Both the position numbers and the translations under genes were made by a program. From Papaver somniferum (taxonomy: Eukaryota; Streptophyta; Magnoliopsida; Ranunculales; Papaveraceae): a stretch of DNA of 64,000 nt. Shown in pieces: positions 35,166 to 47,180 of this stretch (within the stretch, counting starts at the first letter, position 1; each line of letters begins with the position of its first letter). Below the pieces are notes generated by a model. That model did no database searches. It was given only the letters and a program-made list of their open reading frames with translations, and was not told the origin of the DNA. The stretch spans positions 236,596,337 to 236,660,336 of the forward strand of contig NC_039358.1 of the NCBI RefSeq assembly GCF_003573695.1. Reading direction: 5' to 3'.

Positions 35166-35542
35166 ATATTAATTATTATCTTATTAATTTATAGAATTTA
35201 ATATTATTATCAGTTGTGTTATTAAAGTAACAATTATAAGTGTTGAATTACGCTCTTGGTTGTGTTATTTATAGAATGTTGTAGAATATAAAATTTGTAA
35301 GTTGTTTTCTAAATTGTAGAATATAAAATTCTTTAATTACCCTTCAATTTCTCACTTTGCTTCATTGTAAAATTCGATCAACCGGTAACATAGGTTTAGA
35401 TAATTCGGATGAACAGTTATACGGTGATACCAGTAAAGATTTGTTTTGTTTATGTATTTTTCATATGGACAATGAAATTATATTCAAGTATTTTTCGTCA
35501 TTTTAAACCCCGCCAATTTTGTTATGTTACAATATTTTGCAG
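35166..35542. other. AT-rich intergenic
   Basis: Strongly AT-rich; no supported feature. Confidence 0.5.
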
Positions 35543-35868
35543 GTTCATTGCTTGTTCCCCTAGGTATGGCTTTACATTATACTCAATTATCAACGGTAAG
35601 TCGGAGTAGGTAATCAAAACTCTGAGTGGTCAATTCAATTTATGTGGCCTATTTATTTATCAACATTTGTGCTCTTGTATATGACTTAATTCATTCCAAT
35701 TAAGATAATTTTGAAACTTCCGGGTTTGAAAGATAATATGCTATCACTCATCTCCTTGCCGGTCTAGGTACAAGAGAACTTGGAATAAGGTTTACTTGGT
35801 GGTTGGTATTATTCGTTGTTGTGCTATTATATTCCAGGTTGCTTGTTGATTAAGGTAAACATGGAAAT
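35543..35868 (+). repeat. 326-bp direct repeat, copy 1
   Basis: The segment from CAGGTTCATTGCTTGTTCCC to GGTTGCTTGTTGATTAAGG occurs again at 36306-36632 with few differences. The 437-bp sequence between the copies resembles an LTR end and primer-binding region, suggesting duplication through a retroelement or unequal exchange. Confidence 0.85.
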
Positions 35869-36100
35869 TAAGATGTAATCAAGATGTAATTACAAATAAT
35901 CATAGTAAAACCTAACCCTGTGGATGTAGATCAAATTGATCGAACCACGTAAACCTTGTGTCTCTTTACAATTTTAGCATTCTTATCATCATTTTTATGT
36001 TTAGATCTACAAATTATTACAAGGGGTGTGTTGTAGGATTTCCTGCAACTACATAATGGCGCTAGAAACAGGGAACGAGTAAAGGATTTATCCTTCCTGT
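35869..36100 (+). other. LTR-end/PBS-like sequence
   Basis: The stretch AAACCTTGTGTCTCTTTAC ... GGATTTCCTGCAACTACA followed by TAATGGCGCTAGAAACAGGG looks like an LTR 3' end followed by a tRNA-complementary site, as seen in some plant LTR retrotransposons. No matching second LTR or coding region is visible nearby. Inference from motif style only. Confidence 0.3.
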
Positions 36101-36305
36101 AATTTGTTGATTCAAGAAATTTTCATGAAGATTAGCTACTGTTCATATTTTTCTAGATCTACAAAATTTAGGTTCAAAAATGGAAATTTTATGGAAGAAA
36201 TCACACTTTCAGGGAATAAACATCATCAATAATTCAAAGACATGAAAAGAGTGAGAGAAAAAATTAGTTGTTGTGGTGAAATTTAAGGAGAAAATGGAAG
36301 TTTCA

Positions 36306-36632
36306 GGTTCATTACTTGTTCCCCTAGGTATGGCTTTATACATTATACTCAATTATCAACGGTAAGTCGGAGTAGTTAATCAAAACTCTGAGTGGTCAAT
36401 TCATTTTATGTGTCCTATTTATTTATCAACATTTGTGCTCTTGTATATGACTTAATTCATTCCAATTAAGATAATTTTGAAACTTCCGGGTTTGAAAGAT
36501 AATATGCTATCACTCATCTCCTTGCCGGTCTAGGTACAAGAGAACTTGGAATAAGGTTTACTTGGTGGTTGGTATTATTCGTTGTTGTGCTATTATATTC
36601 CAGGTTGCTTGTTGATTAAGATAAACATGGAA
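36306..36632 (+). repeat. 326-bp direct repeat, copy 2
   Basis: Second copy of 35543-35868, offset 763 bp, nearly identical (for example GCTTTATACATTA versus GCTTTACATTA). Confidence 0.85.
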
Positions 36633-36655
36633 AGATAAGATCATTTAGGTATAAA

Positions 36656-36742
36656 ATGTGTACATACTTGTACACATCTTGATTCTTAATGTGTACATAA
36701 TTTTACACATGTTGATTATCAATGTGTACATAGTTGTACATT
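36656..36742. repeat. GTGTACA..TGTACAC palindromes with 33-bp period
   Basis: Three units start at 36656, 36689 and 36722, exactly 33 bp apart: ATGTGTACATACTTGTACAC, ATGTGTACATAATTTTACAC and ATGTGTACATAGTTGTACAT. Each can form a 7-9 bp stem. Isolated relatives lie at about 37529-37550 and 37876-37898 (partly decayed), and near 37920-37945. Confidence 0.75.
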
Positions 36743-37560
36743 TGTTAATCGTTATGTACCTTGCTATAATAGGGATATTGTTATCAAACCAATCTTTTAT
36801 TTCATTTTACAGTAATATAGTTGAAGTAGCCTATCAAGAGGTTGTTGGTTTGAAGAGGATGAAGAGCTCGTTCGTTAGGAAGAGGAGATTAGCAAGATGA
36901 GAGTGAGCAAAAAATAAATGGTGGAGATGCTGACAAGGAAAAACGCGCTAAGGAAAAACAGATGTAAGTGTCTTTAGCTTTGTAATTTACTGACTAAGGT
37001 ATGTTGATCAGATTGAAAGGGAGGGTTTCCCTGCAACCTCAGGATGGCCAATTGTTCGTGGGATTGACATGTAATATTTCGGATCCAGTATATGACATTT
37101 CAGACATACTGTATCATTTTATCTTTAGATTCGTCCCTATACTATTACTATTTTACAGAACAACTAGGAGCGATTAATTCGAGATTGAGACACAGATCTG
37201 AGCTTTAATTAGAAAACCAAACGAGTAGATATTGATTGTTATAGTTTTTATGCATTAGTACTCCTTCAGGCCTCCACAGAAAATCCAGATCAGTGATAAT
37301 GAACACATTAGATGCAACAGATAATTCTGTCGCCTTGTAAACAACAGTAGCATAGCGAAACCTATATTAGTGCTACTATTAGTTAAACTTGCATTAGTGA
37401 TGCTGATGAACATTACCAGGAAGAGAATAAAAGGAAAGTCCTTCAATTCATAGAAGAAATTACAAATAATGTGGATGAAGTTCAAACTCAAGTTCTCTTA
37501 GAAATTTTATGTTGACATCCGCAAGTTGATGTGTACATGGTTGTACACCTGTTTATGCAT
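36743..37560. other. Intergenic or decayed element, nothing recognised
   Basis: No gene is supported. Lies between the palindrome cluster and a tRNA-like sequence, possibly inside one unresolved transposon spanning roughly 35.1-38.3 kb. Confidence 0.4.
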
Positions 37561-37569
37561 CTAATTTAG

Positions 37570-37654
37570 GGACTCACAAGCTCAAAATGGTAGAGCGTCC
37601 AAGCCTATCATAATGTTTGTGGAGGCTGATGGTTCAAATCCATCTGAGTTTCCA
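37570..37654 (+). tRNA. tRNA-like sequence, probably a pseudogene or SINE head
   Basis: The stretch has an A-box-like ATGGTAGAGCG and a perfect T-arm (GATGG TTCAAAT CCATC, 37628-37644). A possible acceptor pairs GGACTCA (37570-37576) with TGAGTTT (37645-37651) using two G-U pairs. The anticodon arm is poor, with a long loop, and no convincing anticodon can be assigned. It is therefore likely a decayed tRNA or the head of a SINE. Confidence 0.3.
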
Positions 37655-37699
37655 TGTTATGTTTATAAAATATGGGGTAGGTGTGTATATACTAGTGCA

Positions 37700-37900
37700 T
37701 CTGAGTTTCCATATTGATGCGCCAGTGTATTTTCCATAAAAAAATAAATTTGTGTGTCATTATGAATAAACTGTTTCGTACATGTTTTGCAGGGGTGTCA
37801 TATTGGTGGACCAGTGTAATTCCGATGATAAAATATGTGTCGATATGAATGACCAATTTCATACATTTTTTGTGGATGTGTACAAAGTGGTGCACATGTA
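37700..37900 (+). repeat. Diverged tandem duplication of about 75 bp
   Basis: Two adjacent similar stretches begin ATTGATGCGCCAGTGTATTT (about 37713) and ATTGGTGGACCAGTGTAATT (about 37801). Each continues with a TGTGT..AT.ATGAAT...TTTC.TACAT.TTTTG pattern. Confidence 0.45.
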
Positions 37901-38105
37901 AAAAATGACTGTAAAATTTGTGCATGTATATTTTTTGTACACGTCAAATAATGAAGCCAAAATTAAAATTTTTAAAAACTGAAAATTATATAGTGATATG
38001 GGTACTCTTTTTGTAGCTATCAGAAATAGCTTTTCGAATATATAAATTTTGTGAGTTTTAAAAATTATTTTTGTATTATTTAAAATAGTTGACATCATTA
38101 TGAGT

Positions 38106-38270
38106 CACTGTGGACTAAACTGCAAATATTTGGACTAAATTGTAAATAATAAGGGTTATTTGTGTATTTTTCCATATTTTGGACTAATTTGTACCTAGTT
38201 GACTCGGGCTGGACTAAACCGTACTTATGGACTGGTTTTTGGACTAAATCGTATTTTCCCCCTTGGTCTT
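38106..38270. repeat. Five spaced TGGACTAAA(C/T)TGTA motifs and MULE-like end
   Basis: GGACTAAACTGCAA, GGACTAAATTGTAA, GGACTAATTTGTAC, GGACTAAACCGTAC and GGACTAAATCGTAT recur at intervals of 20-70 bp. The block ends in CGTATTTTCCCCC, whose reverse GGGGGAAAATACGATTTAGT looks like a transposon terminus. The partner end was not found. Confidence 0.5.
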
Positions 38271-38384
38271 CGGTCTTCTTTATATCTTCTTTGCACACGC
38301 GCCTAACCACCTTGGATCTCGGTGGCTAATATAGATGTCCTATATTCCAACACATACCATCCTTTGTAAACGTATACATGAGTG

Positions 38385-39582
38385 CAGGGCCGGCCTTGAG
38401 GCAAAGTCAACGAAGGTTGACTTTGGGGCAGCGCCCAACGGGGGCAACAAAGTTAGGGGTGTCATGGCTAAAATAAAAGAAAAACTGATTTAAAATGTAA
38501 TTATAGATAAACATTGGGACGAATTCGTAAGAAAATGAGGGGCACATTATAGATAAATATTTTACTTAGTAGTCCCACTATAAAAATATAATTAAAAATT
38601 TCAGAAACAAACTTTTGTTTAGCCTCAATCGATCTTCTCTGGTATGTACAGTTCTAAATCCCTCTTTCTCCCTCTCTATTACGTCGACCACCATTAATGG
38701 CGAGTTAAACTATTACTCATGTAAAATTGATTATTCATTATACAGATACAACAATCATGATACAAATTCAATTTAGTTTTTTTGAGTTTTCTAAAAAGAA
38801 TCCCCGATTTAATATTTTAGGGTAGAAACTTCAAGTGTTCAATTCTGTTAAACTTAAATTTTCCATTGTTTGTTGGTTACTTGTTTTGTATTTGTTCAAA
38901 AACTACTTCGAATCTTCGATTTTATCAAAACTTCTGTGTCTTGGAAGGCACATAAATTGTTTGCCCAAATGCCTGGTAAGTGGGGAGGAGAATTTTTTCC
39001 CTTGCAAATGGATTGTGGTTTTCTTTAAGAAAATTGGCAACAATGGGTTTTTTGCCAACATGCGCTTTTGGATTATGCAGATCATGGTGATTGGTTTCGT
39101 GATTGATTGATTTGGTAGTACCTATTGTACATCTGCTAGAAAGGTATGTGCATAAGTGATTAAACTTTCAAGTTCGGAACGTACCTTTGTGCTGGATAAG
39201 TGATTATTTACACCCAAACTATATGGAAGACTTATAACTCAAGGGATGGTTGTAAGGATTGTTTTGCAAAATAGTAGTAGTTTGGTAAGTTTTGGCGTGC
39301 TCAATGTTGTCCGTGTTGCACACAATTGGCATGTCTAACAAGGAAGAATTATTGTTCTCCTGATTGGCTGCCGGAAAGGGTTATTGGCAGTCATCGTACA
39401 TGGATATTAAAATGAACTTCCTATTAATCATATTACAGTTGGTGATCAGTGGTCTTATTGAAGTGGAAATGTACAGAAAAATTGTGCCGCTCAGCTTATC
39501 TCAAATGTGTACGGGTACCAGGATGGATGGGGCAACAATTTTACCATGACTTCGGGGCATCCAAATCTCAGGGCCGGCCCTG
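38385..39582. mobile_element. hAT element, non-autonomous, 1198 bp
   Basis: The left end is CAGGGCCGGCCTTGAGGC; the right end read inward is CAGGGCCGGCCCTGAG. These short inverted repeats are typical of plant hAT elements. A perfect 8-bp target duplication CATGAGTG at 38377-38384 and 39583-39590 confirms the superfamily. No BED finger or hAT transposase is recognisable. It interrupts the 3' block of repeat unit U5 (CCTTTGTAAACGTATACATG | ATGCATTCAGTTCAC), so it is younger than the unit. Confidence 0.95.
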
Positions 39583-40881
39583 CATGAGTGATGTTGTCCG
39601 GTCCTTGTTATCTCGTATGCATTCAGTTCACTTTCATTTAGTGATTATTCGCCTCTCTTAAATCATTGAGATGGATGTATGTTCACGGCATTATTTGATC
39701 CTTCCCGCAAAATCCTAACTCGTAACCTAGTCCTGAGCAAATTTGGCAAGGGAAGCTCAAAGGGTCCTTTCTATTCTCAAGAGGTTTGTTGGACCTGGGT
39801 CCATAATAGGCTTCTTCAACTATCCACATACCAAAACCCAAACATTTTTAGCCGTTGATCATGTGTCTAGGTTTCCTTATAAATTTTCAGTTTTTTTCTT
39901 TATCTTTTGCTGTTGCTGCCGCCGCCGCCAATGGATTCACCAAGATTTAGGTTATGGATGAAGAAGATGAAACCAAATTCCGGTTTGATTTTGCGTGTTG
40001 AATCATCACAGCAGCATAATGATATCTACTCTCAAAACTTCAGTAAGTGTTTAAAATCTCTTTGATTTTCATCAGCATATTCCTCCTTTAAGCAAATTCA
40101 CTAATGTTTTTTTGTTGTTGTTGATAGGCTTTTGCTAGCTATCTCAGCTGCTTGACGATGAGGTATCCTCTGATTCCAGATCTCGACCTTGTGGTCCATG
40201 GTGAGGAACATAGAGGATTATGCCATGCAAGCTACCCGAGCATCTTCAACAGCATGGCGAGCAGCAACGTATAGAGGATTATGCCATAGCAGCTAACGTA
40301 TAGAGGATTATGCCATAGCACCTAACGGAGAGCAACAATGGAACAAACTATATTTCACTGTTAGATCTGTGACACAATTGTAGGCGTCTGACTGAGACTC
40401 TGGAATCCGGATCAGGTACATTTTGTATTATCTTATTTTTGGTAAAGGATCATGATTTTGATAAGTCCACCTGAGATGCAGCTAGACCAAAAAAAATACA
40501 CAATGACTTTGTCTTAGTTTCATGTACACAGAATTAAGATCCGAATTGCATTGACTCACTTACAGCTGAACTCAGCTGGGAAGCCAAGCAACAAGTACGT
40601 TTCCACCACTTTGTCTTTAGAAAACACTGAAACAGACACCAGACTTACATGCAGCCAACATGCTCCACCACTTTGTTTCCCCTCATCCCTTCCTGCCATT
40701 GTTAAATAACATATGTTGAGTGGCCAAAAACATAATTGTTTACTTATGAAATTAACAATTTCTGAGAACAGCGACATAGCCGAAGTCTTTGGCCCTGGCG
40801 AAGGGAGAACTGGTTTGTTGGGTTATTCCAACCGAGACTGAGATGTAGCAAAAACAAACACTACTGATTCCCAATGTGAGC

Positions 40882-43800
40882 CCCTACACGATCCTACCTC
40901 TTCTAAAAAAATCTTTGAAATCCATGGCAGGTGATAAGAAATCCACTCACCCGGCCTTTACCATCAACAACATCAAATCCTTGATTCCGGTTATCTTAGA
41001 TATCAAATAAGATGAATACTCCTCATGGGTATTTCTTTTCGATGTTCATCTTCAAGCTCAACGATTGCTATTTCTGATTGATGGTTCACAACGACCTACG
41101 GATATTGATGCCGAAACTGAAAAACAGCTAGATGCCCTTTGTCGTCAATGGATGTTTGCTACCATGACCAAGGATCTTATGCTTACCATTCTCAAGAAAG
41201 GCAAAACCGGAAAGGAGATTGGGGACCATCTCAAAACACTGTTTCAAGACAACAAAGGAAGCCGTGCTGCAAATCTTGAATATAAGTTTGTAAATCTCAA
41301 GTTTTCTGATTGTGCTAGTGTTGATGATTATTGTGATAAACTTAAATCACTTTCCGATCGATTGAGTGACCTTGATTTTCCAATGAACGATAAACGACTG
41401 GTTATCCAATTGGTTAATGTTCTCACGGAGGAGTACAACACCGTGGCATCCTTCATCCAACAATCCATGCCCACGTTCGATGCTGCTCGATCTCAATTGC
41501 GTACTGAGGAAATTCGGGGTCCACAGCACTCACTCGCCTCTGCACCCACCGCACTTGCTGCTGCTGCTCCTTCAGATCGCAACTCACTACGCCTTCATCA
41601 GCCCAACAATGGAAGAAGAATCCATCGTCAGCAGCAAAGTGACAAACGTCCGCAGCACGCTCACCACACCGGATCAGGCCCAACTGCTGCTACCAGCTCA
41701 AGCCCACCGTTGCTGCCAACTCCACCAGGCCCACGTCCATACCTACAGCCAGATTATCAACAGTACTGGCCACCTTACTGGGCCATTCCCCCATGCCCAT
41801 ACCCAACTGCTCCTTCCTGGCACCGGCCACCTGCTGTGAACCAGCGTCATGCCAGCTCCCGTGGGCGATCTTCTGGACGTAATCATGGCCAATCGTACAT
41901 TACTCCATCGACTGAACTTCTGCAGCCCACTGACATTGCTGAGGCATATAGCTCTATGCATTTACAGCCGCCTGATGATGCTTTTTATAGGATACTAGTG
42001 CTACCTCGCACCTTACTGCTGATACAGGTACTTTACATAAAGTTTTCAATTCCATCAATGTACGGTCTTATTTTAGTTGACAATGGCAATGGCAATGACA
42101 ATAGTATTCCAGTTACTGCTAGTGGTATTAAGTTCATAACCCTTTCTTCTCGTACTCTTCAACTCAAAAATACCCTTGTTGTTCCTGATATTATCAAAAA
42201 CTTGGTTTCCGTTCGCAAATTCACTACTGAAAATCATGTGTCTGTTGAATTTGACCCCGCTGGTTTTTATGTGAAGGATCTGAGTTCAAGGAAGATTATC
42301 CTTCGATGTAATAGTTCCGAGGAGCTTTACCCTATCACCAACTCTGCCGTACCACCACAAACACCGTCACAGTCTTCCCCAATTTCTCTTACTGTTTTTT
42401 CGCCGGATATTTGGCACAACCGCCTTGGTCACCCCGGCAAGGCTATTTTAGATGTTCTTTGTACCAATAATTCTATTCATTGTAATAAGGATCAACATTC
42501 TAAACTTTTTCATTCATGACAAGTTAGTAAACATGTTCGGTTACCTTTTTATGAATCAAATTCCAATACTTTTGCTCCATTTGATATCATTCACAGTGAT
42601 TTATGGACCTCTCCATTACATGTTGATACCGGTTTTCGTTATTATCTTATCTTACTGGATGATTTCACCAACTATCTTTGGGTTTATCCTTTAAAATTTA
42701 AATCCCAAGTCTATGATAAGTCTTTTGGAATTTCGTTCTCTTGTTCAAACCCAATTTGAGCGTCAAATAAAAAGTTTTCAATGCGACATGGGACGTGAAT
42801 TTGACAACTCTTCTTTTCACAATTTTGCTCGTAAAAATGGTCTGGTTTTTCGCTTCTCTTGCCCCAAAATTTCCTCTCAAAATGGCAAGGCCGAACACAT
42901 GATTTGCCGTGTCAATGATATCACTCGCACTATTATGTCCCACGCTTTCGTTCCACCAAAATTTTGGGCCTATTCTCTCCATACGGCTATTTATCTTCAT
43001 AATATTCTTCCCACAAAAATCCTAAATTTCTCCTCTCCTATGTCTATTCTCTATCAACGCCAACCAACGTATGACCATCCTCGTACGTTTGGTTGTCTTT
43101 GTTATCCAAATCTTTCCTCTACAACTCCTCACAAACGTGCCCCCGCTCCACTAAATGTGTCTTCCTTGACTTTCCTTCCAACCACCGTGGATACCGCTTC
43201 CTTGACCTTACCACAAATAAAATCATCATTTCCCGTCATGTAACTTTTGACGAGAACGTCTTTCCCTTCACTAATCCCCAACACCGTCCGAAAATGAATC
43301 CTCTTCTTCTCCTCTGTATTCCCCTTACATTTCCTACAATCTTCCTTCTACCAATCCTACTCCACAGCCCTACACACCACCTCATAGACGCCTTAATCCT
43401 CTCCACACCTTCCCCACAACAGACCACCCAACTACCGCCCCTTCACCTTCCCTACTGTCTCCTAATCTACCTACGTCTCTGCACAACAAATCATTGCATC
43501 CCACTGCTGCATCTGTCCATGTTCCCACTCTGACTACCCCCCTTCCCAGCACTTCACTCTGCCACCTCCTGCTTCCACTCTCCATCCTCCAGACAACTGT
43601 CCCACTCCCTCCAATCCCACTACAGAACACCGTCCATCTTCTTCCACTCCCACTACAGCCCACCATCCACCCTCTTCCTCACCTTTTTCACCGTACTATG
43701 TATCCACTCCTACTCCCACTAATTCCCAGCACAACACCCTGCCACCTCCTGCTTACACTCACCCTTCTACAGAAAATCGTCCCACTCCCTCCAATTCAAC

Positions 43801-45656
43801 TACCACTCCCACTACAGTATCACCCACAGCCACAATACCTTCGCCTCCTCCCATACCTACAGCCCCTTATAGACCTACCTGTCGTGCCTCTCGTGGTATT
43901 TTCCTCCTTATAAATCGTCTTAATCTTCATGTCCAAACCCTTCGCCATATCTCTCCCTCCCTCGCTCTCACCTGTATGCTCTTAGAGACATAAACTGGAA
44001 TGCTGCCATGAAAGACGAGTACAATGCTATGTTGAAAACTAATATTTGGGAACTTGTACCACGATGCCATATCTCTCCCCCCCTCGTTCTATGTGGCTGT
44101 TTCGTCATAAATATAATGCTGATGGAACCTTACAGCGACACAAGGCTCGTCTTGTTGCCAATGGCAAGTCTCAACAAGTTGGAGTTGACTGTTTTGAAAC
44201 GTTTAGTCCGGTTGTTAAACCTGCTACTATTCGTACGGTTCTCACTATTGCTACATCACGATCTTGGCCCATACATCAACTAGACGTCAAGAATGCTTTT
44301 CTTCATGGTGATCTAACTGAGACAGTCTGTATGCATCAGCCTCCAGGATTTGTTGACCCTGATCACCCAGATCACGTATGTAGATTACGTAGATCTCTCT
44401 ACGGCCTCAAGCAGGCTCCCCGTGCATGGTTTCAGAGATTTTCCAAGTTCATCACAAGTTGTGGTTTCCGCGGTAGTGTATGTGATCCCTCTCTTTTTGT
44501 TTATCAATCAGGATCCGAAACGGCATACTTACTTTTATATGTTGATGACATTATTTTGACTGCCTCTACTGATGCTCTCCTATGCCGCTTTATTGATTTG
44601 ATGAAGAGAGAGTTTGCTATGTCTGACCTTGGTCCACTACATCATTTTCTGGGCATCACAGTTACTCGTTCATCCTCAGGATTATTTTTGTCTCAGTCAT
44701 TATATGCACATGACATCATCGCGCGTGCCTCCATGACAAAATGTAATCCAGTGGCTACTCCGGTCGACACCGATTCCAAGCTCAGTGCCACCTCTGGCCC
44801 AGCATTTTCGGATCCTACTCTATACAGAAGCCTAGAAGGTGCTCTTCAGTACCTCACTTTTACTCGGCCGGACATTGCATACGCAGTTCAGCAGGTATGT
44901 CTATTTATGCATGACCCCCGTGAGCCTCACATGCATGCCCTCAAGCGAATCCTTCGCTATCTTCAGGGCACTAACAACCACGGACTGTTCCTCTTGGTTT
45001 CCATTATTTCTGGCCTAACAGCATACTCTGATGCTGACTGGGACGGTTGTCCTGACTCTCGCCGATCGACATCTGGCTTTTGTATCTTTCTTGGTGACAA
45101 TCTCATCTCCTGGTCCTCCAAGCGACAAGCAACAGTCTCTCGATCCAGTGCTGAAGCGGAATACCGGGGGGTAGCAAATGCGGTTGCTGAGACAACATGG
45201 CTACGCAACCTTCTTCTAGAGCTTCATCTACCTCTACGACGTGCTACCATTGTTTACTGTGACAATGTAAGTGCGATATATATGTCTGGAGATCCTGTTC
45301 AACATCAGCGCACCAAACATGTGGAGATTGATATACACTTTGTTCGTGAACGAGTTCGTATTGGTGCCATTCAAGTCTTACACGTCCCCTCTGAGAACCA
45401 GTATGCTGACATTTTCACCAAGAGGCTTCCTCGTCAGTTATTTGTTCGTTTTCGTTCTAGTCTCAGCGTTTGTTCCTCTCCCGCTCAGACTAAGGGGGTG
45501 TGATAGACTTTATATTATCCTGTTACCTTATTTACCTTTTGGGAGATTATCTCCCTTTACTTAGGCTGTAATGACAAAAGATATTATCAAGGTTTTTATA
45601 TATATTGGTCCCTGGAGAACATTACTGTTCAAGGGAATTATCATCAAATCCAAGAC
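40882..45656 (+). mobile_element. Copia 2, lacking 5' LTR
   Basis: Inserted blunt into repeat unit U6: the flanking AATGTGAGC and TTTCAATT are contiguous in other units, with no target duplication. It starts only about 40 bp before the gag ATG, so the 5' LTR and primer site are absent. After the polyprotein stop a purine-rich TAAGGGGGTG is followed by an LTR-like TGATAGACTTTATATTATCC of about 156 bp. This may be a 5'-truncated cDNA inserted by another route, or a deletion product. Confidence 0.85.
40924..45503 (+). pseudogene. Copia 2 gag-pol, disrupted
   Basis: The ATG at 40924 (MAGDKKSTHPAFTINNIKSL) meets an in-frame TAA at 41008; the same frame then runs 41065-42519 with gag (WMFATMTKDLMLTILKKGKT), a Pro-rich linker, a protease region lacking the DSGA motif, and a GAG-pre-integrase segment (IWHNRLGHPGKAILD). 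Integrase fragments follow in other frames (SQNGKAEHMICRVNDITRT, 42713-43243). The last frame, 44046-45503, is intact from mid-RT (KARLVANGKSQQVGVDCFET, DVKNAFLHGDLTE, LLLYVDDIILTAS) through RNase H (YSDADWDGCPDSRRSTSGF) to ADIFTKRLP and the stop. Confidence 0.9.
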
Positions 45657-46440
45657 TTTCAATTATAATTTATGTGCCCATAAAAATTTTACCAACTTGG
45701 ATGGTTCATTAGTTAGCTGGGCTGATTTTTTTTCTTCCGCACACGTCCATTGTTCATTATTAGTTAGTTACTTCAAGTCACGTTTCTACTCACATAATTG
45801 CCTAAAGCCAATTGTGTTGCTCCATGATACAGATTGTGCTCCAATTTGCGTGAAGCCAACACACCATGCAGCAACATACTTAAAAAGCTCTGCTCTCTCA
45901 TCAGTCGGACACACCTTGTCCATGTTTGGGTTACTGAATCAAATTCACCAGCTCAGAGATAGGCCTTGTCGCGTAGTCTGTGTTTGGGTCAGAGAGAAGT
46001 GAAATTACCAGCTCAAGCGAGGAGATCCCCGAGATCGAGACCAGGTGTAAGAAGATCTGAGTTTATCACATTAGTTGTTTTCCCTCTAGTAACTCAAGTA
46101 AGCTTCGGGTGGTTGAATCTGGTAGAGGGGGTATGTAACATGCTTGTTCTTGAACTACATTTGTTTTTAAGATCTGCAGTATGTTTTTGAATCAAAGGCT
46201 TCAATTTGAGCCTGATACCCTCCTTTGTAAACGTCTACATGTTTGGTCTCCTTCCCTCTATCTCTTATGCATTCAGTTCATTTTCATTACATCCTTCCTT
46301 AATCCTTCCATTTTAAGTTTCTTGCAAGTCTTCACCGAATTTGAACAAGGGATTCCTTTTTTCATTTGTTATTATGTCTACCTTGAAAGAATATTAGAGA
46401 CATTCTTGATCTCGGTAAGTACAGACTACCGAAACATACT

Positions 46441-46895
46441 GCATGTTATCTGATACTGACTGGCGACAAAATTCATAATTTTATTTTTCTGATATGGAAC
46501 CAAAAAATAATTTTACGATTTTCACCTTTAGCAAGCAAACCTTTAGCAAGCAAAGAAAATTCACCATAACAACTGCCTGTGTGTGCTCTATACATGCCAT
46601 TATAAAAACTATGAACGGTAGAGAGGGGAATGACTCTAGCAAAGGGAATGGTTAAAGGTCTGGATTTATTATCCCAGACTTGGACCTTAAAATTTGTCCC
46701 AATTATAAACACTGAGTCCATCAAATGGCATTGATGCATCTAACAGAACCTCTATGTTTCTATTTTTCCAATTTTTGCTGTTACTGGACAGCGGATACGT
46801 CATTTTATTGGTTATTTGGGCATACTTTCCATCAATCAAAAAGAATAAAAAGAAATGGGAGCTCGTGTCATATCAAAAATCTAAGGCTTTGTTTT
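46441..46895 (+). other. Unit-derived tail with a membrane-segment reading
   Basis: A stretch at about 46740-46890 reads LLDSGYVILLVIWAYFPSIK. A relative at about 56230-56390 in U7 reads FLVVIGQLIFIWGIVVIILV and VVWAYYLSRKKIKIKLDE, so a hydrophobic helix followed by a basic tail is shared between two positions. It may be the last exon of the unidentified repeated gene. Confidence 0.35.
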
Positions 46896-47104
46896 TGTTA
46901 GATCATTCTATGACTCATCCTATGGCTGATATTTCTTCTTGTTAGATACTTGACAGCCTGGCTATATAGTAGGGATACTATAGTATGCATTTATTACGTA
47001 TCAAATGTGATGTATGTTTTGAGTCATTGTCCTGTCTATATAAAGGAATGAGTCCTATATTTTCTACTTCAAGTTTGTTAATCAATATTAGTACAACTCT
47101 TACA
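46896..47104 (+). repeat. 5' LTR of copia 3
   Basis: Starts TGTTAGATCATTCTATGAC and ends ACAACTCTTACA, followed by the CGGTATCAGA primer-binding site. TATATAAAGGA near 47037 could be its TATA box. Confidence 0.9.
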
Positions 47105-47180
47105 CGGTATCAGATATCAAAAGAGAATTCTGACTTCTCTCTGATCCTGCACCTTCACCATTAAACCTGCCACTTTCTTC

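Larger units (their letters stand above)
39740..46440 (+). repeat. Gene-like repeat unit U6, split by copia 2
   Basis: Promoter module from 39755, TATAAA at 39878-39883, ATG at 39931 (MDSPRFRLWMKKMKPNSG). Donor GTAAGTG is at about 40041 and acceptor GTTGTTGATAG at about 40128; splicing would lead to an early stop. Minisatellite (about 40190-40340), AAACACTGAAACAGACACC block, and GAGAACAGCGACATAGCCGA reading ENSDIAEVFGPGEGRTGLLG. The block CCAATGTGAGC|TTTCAATT is cut at 40881/45657 by the copia; the 3' modules continue to about 46440. Confidence 0.75.

Noticed and set aside
38835..39110. 91-codon frame inside the hAT element
   Set aside because: No similarity to hAT transposase or any family I know; hydrophobic AT-rich translation.
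43382..43913. Ser/Thr/Pro-rich frames on both strands
   Set aside because: They lie in the low-complexity linker between integrase and reverse transcriptase of copia 2.
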